In this document: piece by piece, positions 1-8,529 of the stretch
Position numbering within the stretch: the stretch's first letter is position 1
Layout of the letters: the number at the start of each line of letters is the position of its first letter
From: Malonomonas rubra
Lineage (GTDB): Bacteria; Desulfobacterota; Desulfuromonadia; Desulfuromonadales; Geopsychrobacteraceae
NCBI RefSeq assembly: GCF_003247215.1
Contig: NZ_QKAP01000056.1
Span: forward strand, 17,249 to 81,248
DNA length: 64,000 nt
Direction: 5' to 3'
The notes under the pieces: model-generated
What the model was told of the DNA's origin: nothing
Database searches by the model: none
The model's input: only the letters and a program-made list of their open reading frames with translations
Position numbers and translations under genes: made by a program

Positions 1-247
1 TGGTTGTTTGCACAGAGCCGGGTTCACATTAGGCTAATCAAGGGACGGAGTGCCAGCCTAACCTTAAAACTTGCACAAACATAGCCATTTCCACCGTTTT
101 AAACAATGTGCCTGCAAAGCGGAAGTCACTAGAAATACAATGGGAAAACTGCATATCGATTCTAATATTAGAATATTTTACTTTTCGCCCGGGTGTCGAT
201 AAAATTCTAAGCATTAAATAACCCAAATACTCGGGGGTGTTTGAATT

Positions 248-733
248 ATGAAAAAAAACAAGAACTCTCTACTGATTGACGTCGGATGGTGCGAATGGGT
301 TTCCTTCCCAACGCTGAAAATTCCAGCCATCGAAGCTGAAATCGTTAACGAAGCGCGTCAATCAATCCTGAATGTCTTCGACTATTCAACATTCAAAGAG
401 GGTGAAGATCTGATGATCAGTTTTGGCGTCCACCCTATCCAGAAATCGGATGAAGTTGAAGTCTATTCCGTGGTACCGGTAAAGACTAGACGCTTGGTCA
501 ATACAGAGAACGGCGAACGTAAATGGTGCTATGTCATTGAAACGGAAATGCGGATCGGCTCGATGAAAAAAAATATCGAACTGACCCTAGTTAAAAACGA
601 GGACTCTTTATTCCGACTGCATTTGGCGCCAAAGACCATTAAAAGTCTGGTTCGGATCAATCCTCAGAAAAGCTACCTGACCGGACAGATCCTAGGAAAC
701 TTTAGAAGCCAAGTGGCTTCGCATGGCGCTTGA
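248..733 (+). CDS. RimB / ATP-dependent zinc protease-like (retropepsin-fold, DUF785/Zn_protease family) protein, predicted to lack the catalytic DTG
   Basis: 161 aa ORF; recalled family pattern (GW.EWVSLP.L..P.IKAKIDTGARTSALHAFD ... RFRMLLGR.A....L.DP..SYL.G) aligns over the length: GWCEWVSFPTLKIPAIEAEIVNEARQSILNVFDY ... INPQKSYLTG. Confidence 0.75.
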   Translation: MKKNKNSLLIDVGWCEWVSFPTLKIPAIEAEIVNEARQSILNVFDYSTFKEGEDLMISFGVHPIQKSDEVEVYSVVPVKTRRLVNTENGERKWCYVIETEMRIGSMKKNIELTLVKNEDSLFRLHLAPKTIKSLVRINPQKSYLTGQILGNFRSQVASHGA

Positions 734-754
734 TCCTGCCAGTTTGCATGATCC

Positions 755-788
755 AAAAGCCGCCCCCTGCTAGGGTCGGCTTTTTTTT
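755..788. terminator. Rho-independent terminator, probably bidirectional
   Basis: aaaagccg-ccccctgctaggg-tcggctttttttt between convergent genes. Confidence 0.7.
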
Positions 789-1137
789 ATTCATCATCCA
801 GCGCCGATTCATACAAATGCTTCGACCATCCGCTGATCTTTATTCCATTAATAATGGCAAAGGGCACACCACGACCGGAATCTAGTTCTTCTTTCCGTTT
901 GGCAGCAGCGGGATCTACTTCAATATCGTAGACCTTGAAACTTACTCCTTTTTGGGCCAAAAAACTTTTGGCCTTGTCACAGTAGGGTCACCAACTGGTG
1001 ACGAAAAGCTCAGCAACAACTTCACTCTGCTGAGTTTTCCGGTAAACTTTGGTTTCAGCATCCGCAGGTTGCGGAACGGATAAAACGCTGGAAAGCAGGC
1101 AACACAACAGGACAAGTCTGAAAAAAAACTTCACCAC
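787..1137 (-). CDS. Exported glutaredoxin-like selenoprotein (116 aa, UGA=Sec at codon 50)
   Basis: Manual minus-strand translation: (V/M)VKFFFRLVLLCCLLSSVLSVPQPADAETKVYRKTQQSEVVAELFVTSWUPYCDKAKSFLAQKGVSFKVYDIEVDPAAAKRKEELDSGRGVPFAIINGIKISGWSKHLYESALDDE*. GTG start with GGAG 6 nt upstream; signal peptide; UPYC motif; glutaredoxin GVPFAIING motif; not in supplied ORF track. Confidence 0.88.
955..973 (-). promoter_or_regulatory. Candidate bacterial SECIS hairpin
   Basis: mRNA ggccaaaa-guu-uuuuggcc, perfect 8-bp stem, 14 nt after the in-frame UGA (988..990). Confidence 0.6.
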
Positions 1138-1185
1138 ATCTCACTCCATAGGTACATGTTTAATAATCCGGCACAATGCCGCTTC

Positions 1186-1950
1186 TCATTTAGTTTCCAC
1201 AAAAGCCTTATAAAACTGTCGGGCCGTCCGGCCGCTATGAGTGGCCCGCGAAAGAGCAAACAAACGCGCAGCCTCGTGTAGCTCGTCACGCTCCCCTTGG
1301 TAATCGGCAAACAAGCTGTCGACAATCCGCAGATATTGATCCATATTGCCAGGATAAAAAGCCAGCCAGAGTCCGAATCGATCGGAAAGTGAAATCTGTT
1401 CTTCAACCGCATCGGCGTAGTGAAGCTCACCATCCACAACCTGACTATCGAGATTATCCCGCATTTTTTCCGGCAATAAGTGACGTCGGTTCGAAGTCGC
1501 ATAGATCAGCACATTGTCTGGTGCCATCTCTATCGACCCTTCGAGGACACTTTTTAAGTGTTTATAATTCTTTTCTTCGTCGGAAAAAGATAAATCGTCA
1601 CAAAAGACGATAAAGCGTTGCGGTAGATCACGGATTTCATCGACAATCTCAGGCAGGTAGATCAGGTCGTCCTTGTCAACCTCAATCAGACGCAAGCCCT
1701 GCACCACGTAAGCATTGAAGATAGCTTTAACCAAGGAAGACTTACCAGTCCCTCGTGCGCCCCAGAGCAAGACATTATTTGCCGGTTTGCACGCCAGAAA
1801 CCGTTCGGTGTTTGTCACCAGTTGTTGTTTTTGCCTATCGATACCGAGCAGCTCAGCCAAACCAATCTGATCGACGTTCCTTACCGGCCGCAAATATTCT
1901 TTACGCTGCCGCCAGATTGCAGCAGTAGTGGTATTCCAATCCAATTGCAT
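1186..1950 (-). CDS. DUF815-type AAA+ ATPase
   Basis: NNVLLWGARGTGKSSLVKA Walker A, FIVFCDDLSF, IYATSNRRHL. Confidence 0.85.
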   Translation of the reverse strand: MQLDWNTTTAAIWRQRKEYLRPVRNVDQIGLAELLGIDRQKQQLVTNTERFLACKPANNVLLWGARGTGKSSLVKAIFNAYVVQGLRLIEVDKDDLIYLPEIVDEIRDLPQRFIVFCDDLSFSDEEKNYKHLKSVLEGSIEMAPDNVLIYATSNRRHLLPEKMRDNLDSQVVDGELHYADAVEEQISLSDRFGLWLAFYPGNMDQYLRIVDSLFADYQGERDELHEAARLFALSRATHSGRTARQFYKAFVETK

Positions 1951-1968
1951 CTAACTCACCTGATAAGA

Positions 1969-2457
1969 TTATGCTACCGGAATCTCTAGTAGTGCCGGAT
2001 TCACAACCTGATTCTTGTAGGTGATTTCAACCTTCGAAATCCAGTTTTTCTTCCAACGTTCAGCACGCTCCTCGGTCGATTGATTTTCTACGTGTTCAAT
2101 CGGCACCACCTTCGCCTGGTCAATCTTCAAGCCATTAATGCTGTTGGCATTTAACACTGCATACAGTTGATCATCGATCTGGCTGACGATAAAGGGGAAC
2201 ACCCCGCATTGTGAACAGAGAAAAACATCCGCGGACTCGCTGCCAAACTGGTAGCGATTGATCTTGCTGCGATCCTTGACCGACACCTCCAGCTTGCCGT
2301 GCGGATGAGAAGTATAGCAGGCTCCCTGCTTGATACAGAAAGAGCAGTCACAGCTTTTGATCGGCAGTTCCATCTTCGGGACTGGTGAAATAAATGCGTA
2401 CTCGATATTGCCACAGTGGCAACGACCGCTGATTTCGTACAAACCACTCATCCTCAA
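1969..2457 (-). CDS. GFA family (glutathione-dependent formaldehyde-activating-like/CENP-V) protein
   Basis: GRCHCGNIEYAF, KSCDCSFCIKQGACY zinc-binding cysteines. Confidence 0.8.
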   Translation of the reverse strand: MRMSGLYEISGRCHCGNIEYAFISPVPKMELPIKSCDCSFCIKQGACYTSHPHGKLEVSVKDRSKINRYQFGSESADVFLCSQCGVFPFIVSQIDDQLYAVLNANSINGLKIDQAKVVPIEHVENQSTEERAERWKKNWISKVEITYKNQVVNPALLEIPVA

Positions 2458-2492
2458 ACCTCCGGGTCCATATTTATGCCATCACTATACCA

Positions 2493-5400
2493 TCAGCCAT
2501 TCAACTCGCACCAGCCATCCAGCAAGGGGAAATAGAGCGCTGTCCGGATCGGCAGATCTGTAGTTTGTAGCCTCAGTAAGCGCGAGTACATCCGCATCTG
2601 CCCTGCATATTGTTTCTGTTGCCGCCTGACAAATACAGCCTTCGTCTCACCAGTATTTGGCGAGCTGGTCTTGTAGTCGATGATCCACCGTTCACCGGCA
2701 AAAACAAAAGTCCGATCGATAACCGCATGCACCAGCTCATCATCGACAACCCCGGTCAACGCCAACTCACACGCATGCTCTGGATGAGCTGCCAGTATCC
2801 ATTGTCCCCGCTCACTAGCCAGAGTTGCTTCCACCGCTGCCGACACCGTATCGATCCCCACAGGCAATTCCGAATTCGGCACCCCGAGTGAACTGAGCTG
2901 ACGACTGATGACCCGCTGCTTCTCTTCGCTAGCACGTCGCCGCCAACTCTCGCCCCCGAAGCGGGCGATCTGTTCAAGGTACTGATGCACCAGCGTTCCA
3001 ACATGCCTCTTCGACTCGTTTTCCCAGCCGCTGAAGACCAGCTCCCGCCCGTCATCATCCTCCTTCTGCGAAGCTATTTTCTGCTGTATTCCCGATACCA
3101 ATGTTACCCCCGAAAGCTGCGGCAGCCGCCAATCAGCAGGCAAGCTTCGCAAAAGCGGTGGCATGAATTGAGGTGCTTCTTTTTTGCGACTTATGGCATT
3201 GGCGACAAAATCGGCCCCGACAACCGGCCAAAGCTTTTCCAGCAGCGACCCGCGAACAGGCTGCAGACGATCATCTTTGTCGCGCTTGGCGTGGCCCAAC
3301 AGGTATAACCGGGAGACCGCCCGGGTCGTAGCAACATATAGCAAACGAACAGCTTCCAGCTCCTGTTTGTCGTTTTCCAGGCTACCAATCAGTTGATAGG
3401 TCGGATCTTTTTCGCCGCTGCCTCGCGCCGCGACCGGTGCCAACAACAGTCCGTGCCGCGGGTGCTGCTGCCACCTCAGCAGCGGACTTTCGATGCGGCC
3501 TGTGGTTTTGCCGAGCCCGGGGAGAATCACCGTGTCAAACTGCAAGCCCTTCGCTTTATGGATCGTCATTACCTGTAGCCGGCCATCCGCTTCGCCATCC
3601 GGAGCAGCGAACAACTTCTGCAACCCCTCCTCCAGCAGATCGACCGATTCAAGTTCACCGCCCTGTTCCAGCGACTCCAGCAAACCGAAAAACAACTCGG
3701 CATCTTGCACCGACTCTGCGGCATAACAGGCAGGGCCGCCAAGAACCAGCCAGGTTCCTTCCATTAACGCGCGCAACGGTAAACGCCCCCGCCGCGAAAT
3801 GGCCCGCTGCAGCACAGGCCAGATTCTGGCGATGGCCGCCTGACCATCATCTGACAAATTCGTCAGGCGCTGTTGGTTCGACAGCAAACCGGGGATCGTG
3901 GCATAACCGGCACCTTCGACCAGTGCATTTAAATCGTTCAAGCTCAGCCCGCACCAGGGCGCCCGCAGCACCGACAACCAGGACAGCCGATCAGCACGTT
4001 GCAGCACGGCCTTGCAGAGGCCCAACAGATCGAGAACCACAGGGCGCGCCCCTAGTTGATCGATATCCTGTGCCTGGTACTTCTCCCCGTGTTGCCGCAG
4101 CAGAGGCAGGATCGACTGCAGATGATTGCGGCCGCGGACCAAGATGGCTATTTTCTGTTGCGGATCTTCACGGCGCGCCTGCTGTATTAATTGCAGCACC
4201 TGATCCGCCTCCGCCTGATCGTCGCGACCATCGAACGGAAACAACGTACAGGCAGCTTCCTCCAACAGCGGGTGTACCGCATCCGCTTTCGCCAATGGTA
4301 CCGCGCCTGTGGCAATATCAACCTGCGCAGGGAAAAGCTGTTCAAAGGTCTCATTGACCCAGTCAACAATCCCCTGCTGCGAGCGGAAGTTACAGGTCAG
4401 TTGCAGCGGTTTCAGCAGTGGCCCTGCAGCCCCCAAGCGCCCCTTGAAAGTATCGAGAAACAATCCGACCTCTGCCTCGCGGAAACGATAGATCGACTGC
4501 ATCGGGTCACCGACTAGAAACAGGGTTCGCCCGTCGCCCGCGATCCACCCGGAGGTCAGCAAATCGAGCAGTTCGTACTGCAACCACGAAGTATCCTGAA
4601 ATTCGTCGACAAGAATATGCCGTAGATCATTGTCGGTCTGTAGCAACAGCTCCGTAGGGTCTTCCGCATCACCGAGCGCTGCCTTGGCCTGCAAGGCGAT
4701 CGCGGCAAAGTCGGCTTTCCCTTGGGCACGAAACACCAGCCAGAGTTCCGCCACCAATCTGGGGAGCAACTCGATCAGGCACTGCAGGATCTGCCATTGA
4801 TTCTCCGTATAAGCGCGCGCAGGCAACTCCCAAACCTGTTTGAGCTGTTCAGCCAAACCGGGAACGGCCGACAACCCAGATAAAAGGTCGAGCATCCGCT
4901 GCTTATCGTCCTTGTACTCTTTTCCGCTGGGGAAACCGTTTTTCACCGTCACCGTTTTTCGCAGCTTACCTTCAGCCGTTAGAAGGAACCGGGCAATCAG
5001 CTGCCAATTTTCCAGATCATCCTTTTCAGTCCCCGGCAACTGGCTCAAGTCTGCCAAATTTACGTCGTTCAGCTGACCGGCCGCGTATTCAGCGCAAAAC
5101 AAAAATTCAGCAGTCAGTTCGCTCGGAAATAACCGCCTCAGACGAAGCAGCTGGTCGGCAATCAATCGATTAATGCCAGCTTCCAAAGCTGTGCGCGGAT
5201 CATACTCTTCCGACAGCAGATAACGCAGCCACTGGTCGCGTTTTTTCAGCATGTCTACCAGCATCGTCTGAAGGTATCCGACCTGATTATCAAGGTGTCC
5301 CAACAAACGCCGCAGGGCATCCCTTTCCGGACAATCTATATCGAGCCGTTGCAAAAGCTGCTCAGCCGCCAGTCGATAGAGTGCTTCGGCATCCTCAGTC

Positions 5401-5810
5401 ACTTCCGGGACGGAACCGAATCGAGACAGCCAGGGCATCTTTCGAACCAGGCTCGTGTTGAAACTGTCGATGGTCTGGATGGTCAACTGTGCCGGGTTAC
5501 GCAGCAAGTTTTCCCCCTGCTTCTCCAGAGCAGCGGTCGCCAGTTGCCAGGTTTTCGCTTCGTGCGCTTTCTCCGGGCAGGGAGTATTCTTCGCCGCGCT
5601 CAAAGCTTCCAGCAAGCGGTGTCGCATCTCGGCCGCTGCCTTGCGGGTAAAGGTGATGGCTAGAATCTGATTCGGGCGCTCCACCTGAGCCAACAGGGCA
5701 AGAAACCGCTGAATCAGCAGCTCGGTTTTACCCGACCCGGCCGGAGCCTGGACGATGCAGGAACCGCTCACATCGATCGCCAACTCGCGCTGACTGGCAT
5801 CGGCAATCAT
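2493..5810 (-). CDS. addA: UvrD/REP-type helicase-exonuclease, AddA-like
   Basis: QAPAGSGKTELLIQRFLALL, ITFTRKAAAEMRHRL, VDEFQDTSWLQYELL, VMTIHKAKGLQFDTVILPG, IIDYKTSS nuclease motif; internal ATG at 5810 overlapping upstream stop preferred over 5960. Confidence 0.85.
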   Translation of the reverse strand: MIADASQRELAIDVSGSCIVQAPAGSGKTELLIQRFLALLAQVERPNQILAITFTRKAAAEMRHRLLEALSAAKNTPCPEKAHEAKTWQLATAALEKQGENLLRNPAQLTIQTIDSFNTSLVRKMPWLSRFGSVPEVTEDAEALYRLAAEQLLQRLDIDCPERDALRRLLGHLDNQVGYLQTMLVDMLKKRDQWLRYLLSEEYDPRTALEAGINRLIADQLLRLRRLFPSELTAEFLFCAEYAAGQLNDVNLADLSQLPGTEKDDLENWQLIARFLLTAEGKLRKTVTVKNGFPSGKEYKDDKQRMLDLLSGLSAVPGLAEQLKQVWELPARAYTENQWQILQCLIELLPRLVAELWLVFRAQGKADFAAIALQAKAALGDAEDPTELLLQTDNDLRHILVDEFQDTSWLQYELLDLLTSGWIAGDGRTLFLVGDPMQSIYRFREAEVGLFLDTFKGRLGAAGPLLKPLQLTCNFRSQQGIVDWVNETFEQLFPAQVDIATGAVPLAKADAVHPLLEEAACTLFPFDGRDDQAEADQVLQLIQQARREDPQQKIAILVRGRNHLQSILPLLRQHGEKYQAQDIDQLGARPVVLDLLGLCKAVLQRADRLSWLSVLRAPWCGLSLNDLNALVEGAGYATIPGLLSNQQRLTNLSDDGQAAIARIWPVLQRAISRRGRLPLRALMEGTWLVLGGPACYAAESVQDAELFFGLLESLEQGGELESVDLLEEGLQKLFAAPDGEADGRLQVMTIHKAKGLQFDTVILPGLGKTTGRIESPLLRWQQHPRHGLLLAPVAARGSGEKDPTYQLIGSLENDKQELEAVRLLYVATTRAVSRLYLLGHAKRDKDDRLQPVRGSLLEKLWPVVGADFVANAISRKKEAPQFMPPLLRSLPADWRLPQLSGVTLVSGIQQKIASQKEDDDGRELVFSGWENESKRHVGTLVHQYLEQIARFGGESWRRRASEEKQRVISRQLSSLGVPNSELPVGIDTVSAAVEATLASERGQWILAAHPEHACELALTGVVDDELVHAVIDRTFVFAGERWIIDYKTSSPNTGETKAVFVRRQQKQYAGQMRMYSRLLRLQTTDLPIRTALYFPLLDGWCELNG

Positions 5811-8467
5811 GCGTCCCCCCCTTCTGATGAAGCCACTTCGCCGATCCGACACAGGCCGGGCAGATCGCAATATTGACAACTGCGCTTGATATTGTACGGC
5901 CGAACTTCGGCCTGCCCAGCAACAAAATCGCTGGCGAGTTTTTCCAGTTGCCGCCGCCAATCGTCAAGCAGAGCCTGCCAGCTATCCAGGTTCCGCTCTG
6001 TCGCCTGCGGAAAATCAGCCAGCGCCTTGACCCGCCCGAGTAGCCCCTTCTCTTTCACCACACCGAGCAGCCGCGACTCGCTACGGCGCACCTGGGCAAA
6101 CGCGACACCGTCGGCTTCCGCTCCGTGCTGCGCCACGGCGTAAATCGGCAACTGCGGTTCCAGCAACGGCTCGCAGAGCAGATCTTCTGTCTTCAGATCA
6201 CGACCGGTTTTGTAATCGATCACAACCTTGCTGCCATCGGCCAGTTCATCGACCCGATCGATTTTGGTTCGAATCTGCAACGGCCCGAGTTGCTCGATAT
6301 GCTCCTGTTCCATCTCAACAACGCGGAACGGATCGCGGTTGCGCTCAACCGAATCAAGCCAGTCGCCAAGCAACAGCACCAACCGTTCTTTCTCCAAGGC
6401 CAGCAACTGCGCTGACGGCAGGGTTCGAGTGGAAAAATACTCGTCAACGGAACTTTCGACTACTGTCTCCAAAAGTACTGTCTGACCGATTTCATCCAGT
6501 CCCAACAATGCCTGCTGATCTCGCAGCCGTTGCCAGAGCCGCTCCAGCACTAGGTGCACCAGATCACCACGGGTCATGGCATCGAATCCGGCGGATGCCG
6601 TCTCCAACTCGCGCCCACGCAAGCGGTGGTGAACGAACGCCCGAAACGGACAGTGCGCCTGGTCCTTCAAGATCCCGGTGCCGCCACTCCCTTTCCCATC
6701 CGTTAATGGCGGACCGCTAAGGTCTTCTCTCTGCTGCAGTTTGCAAGGCGCTTGCAACAGCCAGGACAAGGCATCCTGACGCTCGGCAACCGCAACCTCT
6801 GTAGCTATCGCCTGTTCCGGTAGAAGCGGGCTTGGGCGCAGCTCGCAATCACCGTCGCGGGTCGGATAACTGAAGATCACTTCTGGCGCTGCAGTCTGCA
6901 AGCGTTCAACAACCTGCTCGGCAAACAGCAACTCCCGCTCAGCATCAGCGTGAGGCATCCCCTGCTGCTTTTGCAGTTGGTAGGGCAAAAAAGGATTCGG
7001 CCGCGCTGCAGCCGGTAAGACGTTCTCGCTCAATCCCATTACCCAGAGATGATCGAAGTGCAGACCAGCTGATTCGAGTTGTCCAACCAGTTGCAAAGGC
7101 CCGGTCGGCGACTCAAGCTGAAAATCGATGTCAGCGGCCAACCGTCGCAGCCAGCCGAGCGCCTGCCCCCGGCTAATCGGTTTCGATACCGGATCGAGTG
7201 AAGCCAGCGCTGGCAAAAGCTTCTCACGCCAGACCTTGATCGCCTGATACTCGCTGCTTGCCATGGTGCGATCTCCCGGCCAACCGAGTTCCCGAAGCTG
7301 CATGGCAAACTGCTCCGCCCATGCGCCCGGCAAGCGGTGTTGGTGATCTTTCGTGGCAGTATCGAAAACTCGACAGATTTTCTGCAGCTGTTTCAACTGG
7401 TCGTTTTGCTCGGCAAGACTCTCAAGTCCCGAAAGACTGATCTGTATCTGACGAAAAGAACGGATGCGCGCATCCAACTGGGCGCGGCTGTCTAGTTCTT
7501 GCTGACTACCGCCCAGGTAAGGGGTTAGCAACAGAAATGAAACTTCTTCGAGAGGCAATTGTCTCCCGACCGACAAAAACTCGCAGGCTGCATGTACTAC
7601 ACCCTGCTCTGCCAGCGGGCCGCCGAGCGAAAGGGTAAAGTTCGCCTCCTCGTCGTAGAGCAAGGGCGTTGCTGCAGGGTCGATCTGATCGCGGAAAATA
7701 CGCTCGATTTTGCGCCGCTTGGCCTGCAGGTCGAAGACGACCACGCCGACCGACGCTGCCCCTTCGTCGAGCAAGCGCCGTGCCCAGCGCGCAGCCTGCT
7801 CGATTTCGTGATCTTCATCCTGCGCGGCATAACACAGCATTTTTTCTGCCACCTCACTGGACAAGGAGGCCGGCTCGCACGAAATCCCGATTTCGCGACA
7901 GGTCGCGGTGAGGCGTTCCGCTCCTGGCGGCAATTGATCGAACCCGACCAGCAGAATCTGCTGCGCCGGCACCAGGCGACCTGTCTTTAGCGCGGCACAG
8001 ATATAAGCCGGCAATTCGCTGCGATCAAGCCATTCCTGCTGCTGGCAGGTAAGTTTGAATTGTTCGTGCCAACGGGAAAAAACCTGCTGATCTTCGGTCA
8101 AATAGAAGCCAGCGAGCGAGACATCGTATTCTTGCAGAAGTTGATAGGCTTCGTAGGCCCTTTCCGCCGTCTTGCTAACTTGCAGCAGTTCTAACCCGGT
8201 GCCGCGACTCGAATCTTCGATCAACTGCTCCCACAGGCGCAACGCGGCATTCTTGTTGAGCAACCGCCAGCTATCTCCGAGTTCGGCCAGACAACGACTA
8301 AGCCAGCCCTGATAACTGATGATTTCCGGAGTCCCCCAGATTTTTGCTCCGGACTGCTGCATCGCCAGGTCAAAACAACTGCGCAGATGGCGGAACAGCC
8401 GTTCGTTGGCCGTCAGGATCAGGGCTCCTGAACGTGCGGAAGAAATTAACGATGAGAGGTTGTGCAA
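5807..8467 (-). CDS. AddB-like / probable DNA repair protein with C-terminal PD-(D/E)XK nuclease
   Basis: 886 aa, adjacent to AddA-like gene with 4-nt overlap; CPFRAFVHHRLRGRELE, VIDYKTG, CQYCDLPGLC. Confidence 0.8.
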   Translation of the reverse strand: MHNLSSLISSARSGALILTANERLFRHLRSCFDLAMQQSGAKIWGTPEIISYQGWLSRCLAELGDSWRLLNKNAALRLWEQLIEDSSRGTGLELLQVSKTAERAYEAYQLLQEYDVSLAGFYLTEDQQVFSRWHEQFKLTCQQQEWLDRSELPAYICAALKTGRLVPAQQILLVGFDQLPPGAERLTATCREIGISCEPASLSSEVAEKMLCYAAQDEDHEIEQAARWARRLLDEGAASVGVVVFDLQAKRRKIERIFRDQIDPAATPLLYDEEANFTLSLGGPLAEQGVVHAACEFLSVGRQLPLEEVSFLLLTPYLGGSQQELDSRAQLDARIRSFRQIQISLSGLESLAEQNDQLKQLQKICRVFDTATKDHQHRLPGAWAEQFAMQLRELGWPGDRTMASSEYQAIKVWREKLLPALASLDPVSKPISRGQALGWLRRLAADIDFQLESPTGPLQLVGQLESAGLHFDHLWVMGLSENVLPAAARPNPFLPYQLQKQQGMPHADAERELLFAEQVVERLQTAAPEVIFSYPTRDGDCELRPSPLLPEQAIATEVAVAERQDALSWLLQAPCKLQQREDLSGPPLTDGKGSGGTGILKDQAHCPFRAFVHHRLRGRELETASAGFDAMTRGDLVHLVLERLWQRLRDQQALLGLDEIGQTVLLETVVESSVDEYFSTRTLPSAQLLALEKERLVLLLGDWLDSVERNRDPFRVVEMEQEHIEQLGPLQIRTKIDRVDELADGSKVVIDYKTGRDLKTEDLLCEPLLEPQLPIYAVAQHGAEADGVAFAQVRRSESRLLGVVKEKGLLGRVKALADFPQATERNLDSWQALLDDWRRQLEKLASDFVAGQAEVRPYNIKRSCQYCDLPGLCRIGEVASSEGGDA

Positions 8468-8529
8468 GCGAATCCCCCTTGGCAGAAACTGTTTTTCATA
8501 GCATTACAACACCGGATTGACAGGAAACG

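Noticed and set aside
38-226. 62 aa minus-strand ORF at the left edge
   Set aside because: No motif and it covers the AT-rich upstream region of the RimB-like gene; likely spurious.
1131-1502. 123 aa minus-strand ORF overlapping the DUF815 ATPase and the selenoprotein start
   Set aside because: Alternative frame of a supported gene with no motifs.
3437-4357. 306 aa plus-strand ORF antisense to the AddA-like gene
   Set aside because: Low-complexity Pro/Arg/Ala composition, no motifs, and opposite a strongly supported gene.
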